Source: Gemmatimonadota bacterium (lineage in GTDB: Bacteria > Gemmatimonadota > Gemmatimonadetes > Gemmatimonadales > Gemmatimonadaceae). Taken from it: 64,000 bases of DNA. The stretch is taken from positions 310,001 to 374,000 of the forward strand of contig JADJRJ010000027.1 of NCBI GenBank assembly GCA_016712265.1. Reading direction: 5' to 3'. Shown here piece after piece: positions 1 to 8,270 of this stretch (position 1 is its first letter; each line of letters begins with the position of its first letter). The translations under genes and the position numbers were made by a program. Below the pieces are notes generated by a model. That model was given only the letters and a program-made list of their open reading frames with translations, did not search any database and was not told where the DNA came from.

Positions 1-21
1 GGCCGCTGTCCTCACGGTGGG

Positions 22-900
22 ATGGCAGTCTATGGGTCGTCACATCCATCATGTGCCGGTGGCAGCGGAAATGCTACCGCAGGTAACGGCTTCCGAGGTG
101 GGATCCCACGTAACAGTCCCGCCGTCCTTTCACTGGTAGAGGGACTGGTCACGGACGCGACATTCCGGCCGGTCGCCCCCCTTCTCGGCGCACCACCACG
201 CGCGCCCGTTCCCTGCGAGCACCGCCCGGACTCCCCCACGCTCCGCCGCGTCCACGACTTCCTCAACGCGGAGGCGCGTCCCGAACCCCTCGCCACCCCC
301 ATTCGCGACCTGGCCGGCGTCATCGGCCGGCTCGAGACCTTTGGGGCGCGGCAGGAGGAACACCACCGCCGGATGCAGCTCCTCACCACGCAGCTGCAAG
401 CGCAGGGGCGCCGTGTCCGCGGTGTGCACATGAGGGCGATCATCCTGGCCGCCCGCGCGATCCTGCCGCGCGAAAGCCAGGACGCCATCGCCCTGGAACA
501 CGCCGCTCGCCTCCCGCGCTACAAGGCGGACTACGAGCAGATCGTCCTCGCGGCGCGTGGTGTCGCAGCCACCACGGAGCCCTATCGTGACCAACTCGCG
601 GCTGCGGGACTCGGCCCCGACTTCCTCACCAACCTCCTCGCCGCCGCCGACTCCCTCGTCGCACTCGTCGGCGCACGCGCCCTCGAACTCGAGCGGCGCA
701 TCGCGGCCACCGAGGGGGTGGAAACCGAGGCGCGGCGCGGGGTCGCCCTCACCCGCTTCCTCGACGTCCTCGTGCGCCCGACGCTGGAAGGGAATCCGTC
801 ACGCCTCGTCGAATGGGAGCGGGTCATCCGCCGCGCCCGTCCGCCGCAGCCCGCGGAACTCCCCGTGGCTCCCGGAGGTGAGTCAGCCCGGGCCGCGTAA
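22..900 (+). CDS. hypothetical helical protein
   Basis: I recognise no family. The open frame encodes up to 292 residues. The first 60 or so are low in structure and may not be translated, while from about residue 75 onward the sequence is alanine-, leucine- and arginine-rich with heptad-like spacing, as in a helical bundle. An internal ATG at 430 also follows a plausible helix, so the start is uncertain. No signal peptide or membrane segment is visible. The gene stands alone in front of a DUF433 gene on the other strand. Confidence 0.5.
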   Translation: MAVYGSSHPSCAGGSGNATAGNGFRGGIPRNSPAVLSLVEGLVTDATFRPVAPLLGAPPRAPVPCEHRPDSPTLRRVHDFLNAEARPEPLATPIRDLAGVIGRLETFGARQEEHHRRMQLLTTQLQAQGRRVRGVHMRAIILAARAILPRESQDAIALEHAARLPRYKADYEQIVLAARGVAATTEPYRDQLAAAGLGPDFLTNLLAAADSLVALVGARALELERRIAATEGVETEARRGVALTRFLDVLVRPTLEGNPSRLVEWERVIRRARPPQPAELPVAPGGESARAA

Positions 901-1047
901 CGCGGCATGATGGTGTGGCATCGTGGGGAGGTGGCGCCGCCTCCCCACATGTCGCGCGGTTGCGGCCAGTCTCAATCCCCTGGCACCGGGTGCTCGAGCG
1001 CGTTTGAATGCGCTAGGACGAGAACCACCCGAATGCGCACCCGCGAG

Positions 1048-1275
1048 CTACGCCGCGGAGATGACGGCCTGGCTTAGCAGTGCCTGCCGAGCGAGCTCGA
1101 GCACCGCCACGGCGTGGTCCCGCGTGACCGACGGAAAGTCCGCGAGGAACTCGCCCAGTGGGTGCCCGCCTTCCACGTAATCGATGAGCGTGCGCACCGG
1201 CACTCGGGTCCCCGTGAAGCACGGTTCACCGCCCAGCCGATCCGGGTGCGTCGAGATGAGAGGAGTGGGCAGCAT
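1048..1275 (-). CDS. DUF433 antitoxin-like protein
   Basis: A 75-residue protein with the DUF433 pattern: an N-terminal part with HPDRLGGEPCFTGTRVPV, then a winged-helix-like half with GGHPLGEFLADFPSV. DUF433 proteins are usually the antitoxin half of modules whose toxin is a PIN-like nuclease. No toxin gene lies on either side here, so this copy looks solitary. The ATG at 1275 gives the usual family length; the frame stays open further upstream to 1461, but that part has no family character. A second DUF433 gene lies at 6351. Confidence 0.8.
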   Translation of the reverse strand: MLPTPLISTHPDRLGGEPCFTGTRVPVRTLIDYVEGGHPLGEFLADFPSVTRDHAVAVLELARQALLSQAVISAA

Positions 1276-1596
1276 CGTCGGTCCCGGGCAGCTGCTTGGC
1301 GACTTTAGGAAATGGTAGCTCTCCCGGACTGGGATGGCAGCTCCCGAAGCTGCGGAAGTTCTCGCCACCAAGGCACCGCTCGGCCGGCCGCTGCCAGCCG
1401 ACAAGGCGTTGATAGACATCGACTTGCGCATCCCGCCCACAACGCAGACAGATGCGTGCACCGCCGCGAGTCGAGGATGTTGTCTGTATTCCTGTGGTGT
1501 GGACTGGCAAGACCATGATGGGCATCGACTTAGCTGGCTCGATCACGGATTGTAAGTGCGATTGCCAATTTGTGGCGCACGGACTACCGTACCGCT
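1276..1596. other. divergent intergenic region
   Basis: 321 bases between the divergent DUF433 and DUF4143 ATPase genes. Both promoters should lie here, but I see no clear -35/-10 pair. The part next to the ATPase (about 1545-1580) is more A+T rich than its surroundings. Short frames here lack coding character. Confidence 0.5.
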
Positions 1597-2796
1597 ATGA
1601 TCGTCCGTGACGCCGCCTCACGACTCATCGAGCTCGCCCGCCTCTACCCGGTCGTCACCGTCACCGGGGCGCGACAATCCGGCAAGACCACGCTCTGCCG
1701 CTCGACCTTTCCCGCGCTCCCGTACGTCTCCCTGGAGCCGCTCGACACCCGGGAGTTCGCGCGGGTCGACCCACGCGGCTTTCTCGCCAGCTATCCCGCT
1801 GGCGCCATTATCGACGAAGTCCAGCGGGCTCCGGAGTTCACGAGCTACCTGCAGGCCGAGGTCGATGAGCGCCCAACGCCGGGACGTTTCATCCTCACGG
1901 GTTCGCAGAACCTCGCGGGCTCCGCCTCGGTCGCCCAGTCACTGGCGGGGCGAACGGGGGTGCTGGAGCTCTATCCGCCGAGTTGGGGCGAACTCCAGCG
2001 CTTCGCATCGCACCCGACCGCGTTGCTGGAGGTTCTGTGGAGCGGGGCCTATCCCCGAATCTTCGACCGCACCATACCGCCGCAGCAGTGGCTGGCAGAC
2101 TATGTCGCGACCTACGTCCAGCGCGACGTGCGGCAGCTCCTCAACGTGGGTGACCTTCGGGCCTTCACGAACTTCGTGCGACTGGCCGCCGGCTCCACAG
2201 CCTGCGAGATCAACCTGTCGCGCCTCGGTGGCGACGCCGGGGTCTCGCACAACACGGTGAAGGCGTGGTTGTCAGTGCTGGAGGCGAGTTACCTCTTCTT
2301 TCGGCTCCCCGGGTGGCACACCAACGCGCGGAAGCAGGTCGTGAAGTCGCCGAAGCTCCACGTCATCGACAGCGGGCTCGCCTGCTACCTGCTGGGCATC
2401 CGGTCGCCCGAGCAGCTGCAGAGCCACCCGCAGCGTGGCGCGATCTTCGAGAGTTGGGTGGCGGCGGAGTTGCTGAAGCAGGGGGCACACGCGGGATCCG
2501 CCGTGTCGCTGTGGCATTACCGGGATGCGACCCGGCTCGAGGTGGACCTGGTGATTGATGCCCCCCCCGACGTGGTTCTGGTGGAGGCAAAGTCGGGAGC
2601 CACGGTGGCGAGCGACTTCACCGACGGCGTGGAGCGGCTGGCCCACTCGCTTGAGCCATCGATGCCGTCAGGACGCATGCGTCGCGCGGTGGTGTATGGC
2701 GGCGACGCGGCACAGCGACGTGGCGCGACGGAGATTGTGCCATGGCGGGCGATCGATTCAGTGGACTGGATTCGGAAAGCAGGGCACGCACCTTAA
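1597..2796 (+). CDS. AAA+ ATPase with DUF4143 domain
   Basis: A 399-residue protein with an N-terminal AAA_14 ATPase domain and a C-terminal DUF4143 domain. Walker A is GARQSGKTT at about residues 24-32 and Walker B is IIDE at 71-74; an arginine-rich sensor region follows FILTGSQN. The second half has the helix-turn-helix-like GVSHNTVKAWLSVLEASYL and an acidic/lysine pattern (EVDLVI then VEAKSG) resembling the restriction-endonuclease-like end of this family. Members are widespread, patchily distributed and of unknown job, often in mobile or defence neighbourhoods. The ATG at 1597 puts the P-loop at the usual place. Confidence 0.85.
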   Translation: MIVRDAASRLIELARLYPVVTVTGARQSGKTTLCRSTFPALPYVSLEPLDTREFARVDPRGFLASYPAGAIIDEVQRAPEFTSYLQAEVDERPTPGRFILTGSQNLAGSASVAQSLAGRTGVLELYPPSWGELQRFASHPTALLEVLWSGAYPRIFDRTIPPQQWLADYVATYVQRDVRQLLNVGDLRAFTNFVRLAAGSTACEINLSRLGGDAGVSHNTVKAWLSVLEASYLFFRLPGWHTNARKQVVKSPKLHVIDSGLACYLLGIRSPEQLQSHPQRGAIFESWVAAELLKQGAHAGSAVSLWHYRDATRLEVDLVIDAPPDVVLVEAKSGATVASDFTDGVERLAHSLEPSMPSGRMRRAVVYGGDAAQRRGATEIVPWRAIDSVDWIRKAGHAP

Positions 2797-3650
2797 GCCG
2801 GCGAGGCGCATGCGAACGAGGGGCGACTCTTCGAGCCCTTGGGGCTGAACGCCCATGCCTACGATCCCCCAGTGGTCACGTGTGCATGGGAGCACAGATG
2901 CTGGCAAGTGGCGACCCTTGACACATCGGATCCTCGACACAGAACGTCGGGGGCCAGACGCATGCCGACGTTTGTGACATCGCAAGACGCAAGATGTCGA
3001 CGCCGCCCACGTACCCGCTAACCGATACGCCGTACCCTCCACATCCACCATGCTTCTCCCGGAAACGACACGCCGAATGGCGACGAGCGCCATCGTCATG
3101 ATTCTCGTCACGGCGGCCTTCCAGGCATCGGGACACTCGGGTGCCCTACTTGAGAACGACTGGCTTCCCCCGCTCGTCGCCGGGAGCTACGTCCTGCCGT
3201 ACCTGCCGAGGGGACGACCGATACTTGGCGGAGTTCTGGTCCACGGCGGGCACGCTCCGCATCGCGCCCCCGGATGCTCCGAATGATGTCGTCCTCGACT
3301 TCGGGTATCTCGTCAGGCGCACCAGGACGGGAGGCACTCCAACCCACCAGCATGCGCACGAGACGTTAACGGCGCACCGCGTAGGCACGTCCACGCATCC
3401 CACTCGTCTTGATGGCGTTTTCGAGAGTGGAGCATCATACGGACCGCTTCATCCCGGCCGCACGAAAGGGAAGTCCGTAAGTACCAGGATTAGCGAGCGC
3501 GCGTTCCTGGAAGCAAAGGCCAGGCACGATGGCCTGCGCCGAGACGTGCTGGGCCACGGATGATCCGTGGCGGTCATCTCGTGGTGGCTGCAGACGTGAC
3601 GCACGTCGGCGCGTCTTCCGTGATCTCACGAGAGGTCGCGAAAGACGTCC
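2797..3650. other. long intergenic stretch, possible gene remnant
   Basis: 854 bases with no convincing gene. Around 3050-3400, two overlapping plus-strand frames have mild coding character: one starts with a hydrophobic segment (ATSAIVMILVTAAF) at about 3080, the other continues with RYLAEFWSTAGTLRIAPPD at about 3220-3280. They could be two halves of one frameshifted secreted protein, but I recognise no family and cannot support a gene call. Confidence 0.35.
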
Positions 3651-4760
3651 TCATCTGGAACGCGCGCCGGGTGTTCGGACGAGGGCCTGTTCCGCCATCG
3701 CCAGGTGCGCCGGACCATCCACACCAAGCTTCGCACACAACGCGAGGAACGCCGCGCGCCGCGCCGCACCATCGTCCGTATTGAACGCGAGGTACATCGG
3801 CCGAAGCGACCAGTCATACCGCGAATCGACAATCCCATGAATCGCCGCGAGCGTCGCGGCGAAGTGATACGCCATCTCCCCGCCGGCACGCAGCAACCCC
3901 CCAAACATCGCCTGCACCACCACGGGGGGATGGAACCCGATCACCAGGTCGAGCACCTCGGTGCGTCCGGCAAAGGGGGCGGCCTCGCCGAGTGCTGCCA
4001 GGATCGTGTCGGTGCGTGTGGCGTCGTCGATCAACGCGGGAGCGCGCGACAGCACAGCCAACCGCACCTCGATATCTCCCGCATGCACGGCTCGGCGCAG
4101 CGTCTCTTGCGCGGTCGGAGTGTCGAGCGCTGCGAGAGCTTCCACGTCGCGCCAGCCCGACGGGGGCGTCAGCTGTCGCTCCACCAGGCGCTGGCTTTCG
4201 GCCGAAAGCGAGGCGAGAGCTTCGAGGTCGTACCCCGTTCCCTCCTTCCATCGGTCGTAATCGATCTGCTTGCTCTCGGCGAAGCGCTGCCAGGCGTCCG
4301 CGTCTCCACTGCGATCGTGATCGAGGCCAGGGTGTCGCAACACGTCCGACGTCGCCGATGGCTCGCTGTCGCGCGGTGCGGCGACAAACGGCGGAGGGCG
4401 CAACGAGGCGCGGATGGCGTCCATGTCCGGATACTCCGCGTCGGTGGGGTTCGGCGCCTCGAGGATCCAGTACCGGCGGTCGGCATCGGTGAATTCCCCG
4501 GATGACGTCGACCCGTGGCGGTCAAAGAAGTGTAGGCCGTCACCGCTCTCGCGCGGCCGCGTCGTCACCTGACGCGCCAACTTGAAGTAGGCACCGATCG
4601 GTGGCGCCGGATGCGAGTGCCCCACCTCGATGATCGTGTTGCCCGCGTCCAGCTCGGCATCGAGCAGCGCGCGGAGCACGCGGGGCATCGCATCAGCGTC
4701 TGCTTGATCTTCCTGCGCGATGCGTGCAGGTCGCTTCATGGCCGAGTTCCACCGGGTCAT
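3651..4760 (-). CDS. hypothetical protein with HEAT-like helices
   Basis: A 369-residue soluble protein with no family I can name. The first 120 residues are mixed (GHSHPAPPIGAYFKLAR, then a tract with HFFDRHG). The second half is a series of alanine- and leucine-rich helix pairs containing ALAALDTPTAQETLRRAVH and ALIDDATRTDTILAALGEA, resembling HEAT-type repeats. The ATG at 4760 is followed by another in frame at 4739; either could be used. The gene runs divergently from the arsR gene at 4867. Confidence 0.65.
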   Translation of the reverse strand: MTRWNSAMKRPARIAQEDQADADAMPRVLRALLDAELDAGNTIIEVGHSHPAPPIGAYFKLARQVTTRPRESGDGLHFFDRHGSTSSGEFTDADRRYWILEAPNPTDAEYPDMDAIRASLRPPPFVAAPRDSEPSATSDVLRHPGLDHDRSGDADAWQRFAESKQIDYDRWKEGTGYDLEALASLSAESQRLVERQLTPPSGWRDVEALAALDTPTAQETLRRAVHAGDIEVRLAVLSRAPALIDDATRTDTILAALGEAAPFAGRTEVLDLVIGFHPPVVVQAMFGGLLRAGGEMAYHFAATLAAIHGIVDSRYDWSLRPMYLAFNTDDGAARRAAFLALCAKLGVDGPAHLAMAEQALVRTPGARSR

Positions 4761-4854
4761 CGGTTTGGGAAAGCCGCGCCGTGTCCGGGCGCAAAGCTAC
4801 GCGCCGCACTCGGCGTGCCCCAGCACCCCTTGCACCTCTGAGGGCGGCCATACT

Positions 4855-4878
4855 AAACTGAACCGTATGGTTCAGTTT
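4855..4878 (+). promoter_or_regulatory. palindromic ArsR-type operator over the start codon
   Basis: A perfect inverted repeat: AAACTGAACC at 4855-4864 and GGTTCAGTTT at 4869-4878, separated by GTAT. The ATG of the arsR gene (4867-4869) lies inside it. A -35-like TTGCAC at 4830 and a -10-like TACTAA at 4851 precede it with 15-base spacing. If used, transcription would start at or within a few bases of the ATG, giving a leaderless or nearly leaderless mRNA that the regulator itself blocks. The repeat is seen directly; its use by this ArsR protein is inference from the family. Confidence 0.75.
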
Positions 4879-5220
4879 CGCAGAGCCCACCTCGACACTT
4901 CGTTCGCCGCCCTCTCGGACGCCACCCGACGCGGCGTCCTGGAACGGCTGGGACAGGCCGACGCCTCCATCACGGAACTGGCCGAGCAGTTCCGGATGAG
5001 CCTGACCGGCATGAAGAAGCATGTCGGCGTACTGGAGCAGGCCGGCCTCGTCACCACCCAGAAGATCGGGCGGGTGCGCACTTGCTCGCTCGGCGAGCGC
5101 CGGCTCGAGGCCGAAACCGCGTGGATTGAGCGGTACCGCCAGCTCTGGGATGCACGCTTCAACGAGTTGGACCAGGTCGTGGCCGAGTTGCAGCAGAAGC
5201 ACCGCGTCGATGGCAAGTGA
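4867..5220 (+). CDS. ArsR-family transcriptional repressor
   Basis: A 117-residue winged-helix repressor. The HTH covers roughly residues 20-60, with ALSDATRRGVLERL, SITELAEQF and MSLTGMKKHVGVLEQAGLV. No cysteine metal site is visible in the DNA-contacting helix, so this is the subgroup paired with AHSA1/SRPBCC proteins rather than an arsenic sensor. The SRPBCC partner starts 36 bases downstream. The palindrome at 4855-4878 spans the start codon, which implies autorepression. No good Shine-Dalgarno sequence lies upstream, in line with a leaderless message. Confidence 0.88.
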   Translation: MVQFRRAHLDTSFAALSDATRRGVLERLGQADASITELAEQFRMSLTGMKKHVGVLEQAGLVTTQKIGRVRTCSLGERRLEAETAWIERYRQLWDARFNELDQVVAELQQKHRVDGK

Positions 5221-5256
5221 AACACCCCGTGAATCCTCTCTCTTAGCCCTCATCAC

Positions 5257-5742
5257 ATGAAGCACACCACCGCCATCGAGCGCACGTCCGATCGCGAGAT
5301 CGTCGTCACGCGCACCTTCAACGCCCCGGCGCACGTCGTGTTTGAGGCGTGGAGCAACCCCGAACTGTTCCAGCGTTGGTGGACCCCGAAGTCGTTCGGG
5401 ATCACCTTCGTCTCCTGCGAGGCCGATGTGCGCACCGGGGGCACGTACCGCTTCCTGTTCACGCACGCGTCGCTCGAGCAGCCGATGGCCTTCTTCGGCC
5501 GCTACATCGAGGTCACGCCCCCGTCGCGCATCGTCTGGACAAACGAGGAAACACCGGGTGGCCCCGTGTCCACCGTGACCTTCGAGGACCGGGGTGGCAC
5601 GACCCTCCAGGTCCTCAGCGAGCTGTATCCCTCCAAGGAAGCGCTTGACGAGGCCCTTGCCACCGGCAGCTCGGGCACGAATGGCGCGCCGGAGCAGTTC
5701 GAGCAGCTGGACCTCGTGCTCGTCACCCTGGTCGCGTCATAG
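5257..5742 (+). CDS. SRPBCC / AHSA1-family protein
   Basis: A 161-residue START-like ligand-binding protein of the AHSA1 (Hsp90 activator homologue 1) family. Typical motifs are RTFNAPAHVVFEAWSNPELF near residues 18-37, the RWWTPKSFG loop, and GGTYRF. The C-terminal helix is complete. Pairing with an ArsR repressor is a common arrangement in which the small SRPBCC protein is the regulated product; its ligand is not known for most members. It is probably cotranscribed with the gene at 4867. Confidence 0.88.
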   Translation: MKHTTAIERTSDREIVVTRTFNAPAHVVFEAWSNPELFQRWWTPKSFGITFVSCEADVRTGGTYRFLFTHASLEQPMAFFGRYIEVTPPSRIVWTNEETPGGPVSTVTFEDRGGTTLQVLSELYPSKEALDEALATGSSGTNGAPEQFEQLDLVLVTLVAS

Positions 5743-5843
5743 GGGCTATCCCGGCCCCAGCCGTCCGTCCAGCGCGACACCAGATCGACGTCGCCGTCGT
5801 GCTGGACTGGGCTCACCACGGTGATGCACCATATTGTTTCTCC

Positions 5844-6254
5844 ATGGGCGTTCACCAGCGCGACTATATCCTGCGGCTCATCGAGCGCATCGCCGCCGTC
5901 CTCGCGCGCGCGATGCGCCGCAAGAACGAGGGCGACGCCGCCGGCGCGCGCGGCGATCTCGCCCAGGCCACCACGGACCTACTCGGCCCCGCTGGCCAGA
6001 TGGTCCCGTATGTGGACGTGCGCACCGCGGTCGACCTGCTGTCGGACGCGGAGCGCGTGTGGCTCTATGCGCGCCTGCTCGATGCCGATGCGGAGCTGCA
6101 GGACTCGCTTGGAGTGGACAGCCAGCGTACGCGGCGTCGCGCGCTGGAGCTGATGCGCGAGGTGATGGCGCGCGGCGGGGAGTTGCCCGATACCCTTCGC
6201 GCGTTCGCGGCCGAGCTCGAGGATCGCGACCGTACGCCACATGCGCTGGGGTGA
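5844..6254 (+). CDS. small helical conserved protein (DUF6483-like)
   Basis: A 136-residue all-helical cytosolic protein. It begins with QRDYILRLIERIAAVLARA and continues with helices that look like tetratricopeptide-type packing (GDAAGARGDLAQATTDLLG). The opening resembles the DUF6483 family, but I am not certain of that assignment, and the function is unknown. The ATG at 5844 is chosen because the conserved-looking N-terminus follows directly. No partner gene is evident. Confidence 0.6.
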   Translation: MGVHQRDYILRLIERIAAVLARAMRRKNEGDAAGARGDLAQATTDLLGPAGQMVPYVDVRTAVDLLSDAERVWLYARLLDADAELQDSLGVDSQRTRRRALELMREVMARGGELPDTLRAFAAELEDRDRTPHALG

Positions 6255-6350
6255 GTCGCGCCGGTGATCCACCGCCTGCGCGCCGCCCCTGAACCCTGGA
6301 CCGGCCTCGCGAGCCTTGTCTCGCATCTCGTTGCGCGGTAGTCTGGAGTT

Positions 6351-6578
6351 ATGGACTATCGCGGCCGGATCACCGTCGAACCGGGGAAGCGGAGTGGCAA
6401 GCCCTGCATCCGCGGCCTTCGAATCACCGTGTACGACGTCCTCGACTATCTAGCCGGGGGCATGACAGAGGACGAAATCCTCGCCGACTTCCCGGACCTG
6501 GAACGAGAGGATATTCGCGCGGTGCTTGCCTTCGCGGCGGATCGGGAGCGCCGACTGGTATCGGGTCAGGCAGCCTAG
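6351..6578 (+). CDS. DUF433 antitoxin-like protein
   Basis: A 75-residue DUF433 protein with the family signatures VEPGKRSGKPCIRGLRITVYD and, in the second half, GMTEDEILADFPDLEREDI. Members usually repress their own operon and neutralise a partner nuclease. The next two genes, at 6608 and 6847, form a compact pair of toxin-antitoxin type, so the three may be one module or two adjoining ones. It shares the family pattern with the solitary copy at 1048 but is clearly diverged from it. Confidence 0.85.
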   Translation: MDYRGRITVEPGKRSGKPCIRGLRITVYDVLDYLAGGMTEDEILADFPDLEREDIRAVLAFAADRERRLVSGQAA

Positions 6579-6607
6579 ACCAGAAGCGCACATTCTGGCA
6601 ACCCAAC

Positions 6608-6850
6608 GTGACCGATTTTCAGTTTACGGAGTACTTCGAGGAGGAGGTTCTCCGAAAGCGGCCGTATCTGAAGAAGGAGTGGTGCGTCCGGGTGGTGCAA
6701 TCACCTACGAGGGTGGAGCCCCAGGAGCGAAATCGCTGGCGCTTTTGGGCGCCGGTTCCGGAACTCGGAGGTCGCTATCTGCGGGTCGTCACCTTGGAGG
6801 ATCAGCGCACGATTCATAACGCCTTTCCCGATCGGGGATTCACGCCGTGA
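6608..6850 (+). CDS. small RelE/DUF4258-like putative toxin
   Basis: An 80-residue protein starting at GTG. It has FTEYFEEEVLRKRPYLKKEW at the N-terminus and a basic C-terminal half ending RTIHNAFPDRGF. This layout is familiar from small proteins encoded next to DUF2283 genes; by size and charge it resembles RelE-like or DUF4258 toxins, but I cannot point to catalytic residues with certainty. Its stop codon overlaps the GTG of the DUF2283 gene (GTGA), so the two are translationally coupled. Confidence 0.65.
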   Translation: MTDFQFTEYFEEEVLRKRPYLKKEWCVRVVQSPTRVEPQERNRWRFWAPVPELGGRYLRVVTLEDQRTIHNAFPDRGFTP

Positions 6851-7065
6851 AGCTCAACTACCATTCGGACACCGACTCGCTGTACATCGACCTTTCGGAA
6901 CGCACGAGCGTCGAAAGCCGCGAGGTCTCAGAAGGCATCGTCCTCGACTACGACGAAGCGGGCAACCTGGTGGGGATCGACATCGACAATGCGAGTCACA
7001 AGGTTGCGCTCCAACGCCTCGTGGTGAGCCGCCTGCCGGGCGAACTCGAGCGCATTGCGGGCTGA
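6847..7065 (+). CDS. DUF2283 family protein, putative antitoxin
   Basis: A 72-residue DUF2283 protein with the signature opening MKLNYHSDTDSLYIDLSE followed by VLDYDEAGNLVGIDIDNAS. Family members are commonly encoded directly after a small toxin-like gene, as here, and are thought to be antitoxins. The GTG start at 6847 overlaps the upstream stop, which supports this start. Nothing else follows in the operon. Confidence 0.85.
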   Translation: MKLNYHSDTDSLYIDLSERTSVESREVSEGIVLDYDEAGNLVGIDIDNASHKVALQRLVVSRLPGELERIAG

Positions 7066-7268
7066 GAACGCCTGGCTTCGACACGCGCGTCGTTTGCGTT
7101 AGACAGAGTCGCGTCCGCCCGCGGGAGCAGCCAAGACGCGGCATCCCGTTGAGGGCAGCAGAATGGCGGAGCCAAGACAGAGCGTGCGGACGCGTCGGGC
7201 TTTCCCCGACTCGCCGTCGCCCTGAACAGCCCTACACTGTCTGACCGCTCCTCCCTTCACGAGACGGC

Positions 7269-8270
7269 ATGACGGTCGGCGTCCTTCCGCAATCCACACG
7301 CTCCTCTCAGCTCGCCCTCTGGCGCGCGGCGCAGTGGATTGGGGTCGCCCTCACCGGCGCCCTCCTCGCCGGGCTCGTGTGGTCGCCGGAGATCACCCTG
7401 CGCCTCCTGTGGAATGCCGTGATCCCCGTACTGCCGGCCACCTTTCTCGTGAGCCCGCAACTCTGGCGCAATGTCTGCCCGCTCGCGACGCTGACGATGT
7501 TGCCGCGGGAACGCCCCACTGCGCGGCGCATCACGGAGCGCACGGTGCGCACGGCCACCGTCATCGGCCTCCTGCTGCTCGTCATCCTGGTGCCGGCGCG
7601 GCGCGCGGTGTTCAACACGGACGGGCCGTTCCTCGCGACCACCATCGGTGCGATCGCCCTGCTGGCCCTGGTCGCCGGACTGGCCTACCACCGAAAAGCC
7701 GGCTTCTGCAACGCGATCTGCCCGGTCCTCCCGGTGGAGCGGCTCTACGGGCAGCGGCCGCTGCTCAAGGTGCAGAACGTCCGCTGCCTGCCGTGCATCC
7801 AGTGCACGGACCGCGGGTGCCTCGACCGGTCGCACCTGGATTCGCTGCGCACCGTGCTGGGGCCGCGACGGAACACCCCGGACTGGATCTTCTCGCCGTT
7901 CGGGATCTTCGCGGCCGCCTTCCCGGGGTTCATCGTCGCGTACTTCCTCGGCCACGATGGCGCCCCCGCCGTGACGACCTACGTGCAGGTGCTGCAGGGG
8001 ATGGTGATCTCGTTCGTCGCCGTCGTCCTGCTGGTGCGGGTCTTCGCGGTGAAGGCCACGACCGGCGTCACCTTGCTCGGCGCCCTGTCGGCGGGATGTT
8101 ACTACTGGTTTGTCGCACCAGGGATCACCCACGCCTTTGCCTTGGGGACTGGCAGCATGTGGGTGATGCGCTCCCTTACGCTCGCCCTGGTGACAGGCTG
8201 GCTCGCCCGCGCGCTCCGCGGCAACGGCAACGGGGCGACCACCGATCGGTCGCTCCCGCTGGTCGGCTGA
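7269..8270 (+). CDS. polytopic membrane protein with NapH-like cysteine motifs
   Basis: A 333-residue inner-membrane protein with about eight hydrophobic segments. Cysteines occur in three groups: RNVCPL near residue 75, FCNAICPVLP near 145, and CLPCIQCTDRGC near 175-186. The layout resembles the membrane half of NapH/CcoG-type Fe-S electron carriers, but full CxxCxxCxxxCP ferredoxin repeats are not clearly present, so cluster binding is uncertain. No reductase partner is adjacent. The ATG at 7269 is 204 bases after the DUF2283 gene. Confidence 0.7.
   Translation: MTVGVLPQSTRSSQLALWRAAQWIGVALTGALLAGLVWSPEITLRLLWNAVIPVLPATFLVSPQLWRNVCPLATLTMLPRERPTARRITERTVRTATVIGLLLLVILVPARRAVFNTDGPFLATTIGAIALLALVAGLAYHRKAGFCNAICPVLPVERLYGQRPLLKVQNVRCLPCIQCTDRGCLDRSHLDSLRTVLGPRRNTPDWIFSPFGIFAAAFPGFIVAYFLGHDGAPAVTTYVQVLQGMVISFVAVVLLVRVFAVKATTGVTLLGALSAGCYYWFVAPGITHAFALGTGSMWVMRSLTLALVTGWLARALRGNGNGATTDRSLPLVG

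Noticed and set aside
3050..3563. Two overlapping frames that might be one frameshifted secreted protein
   Set aside because: Only a hydrophobic start and one plausible segment; no family recognised, so kept as intergenic with a note.
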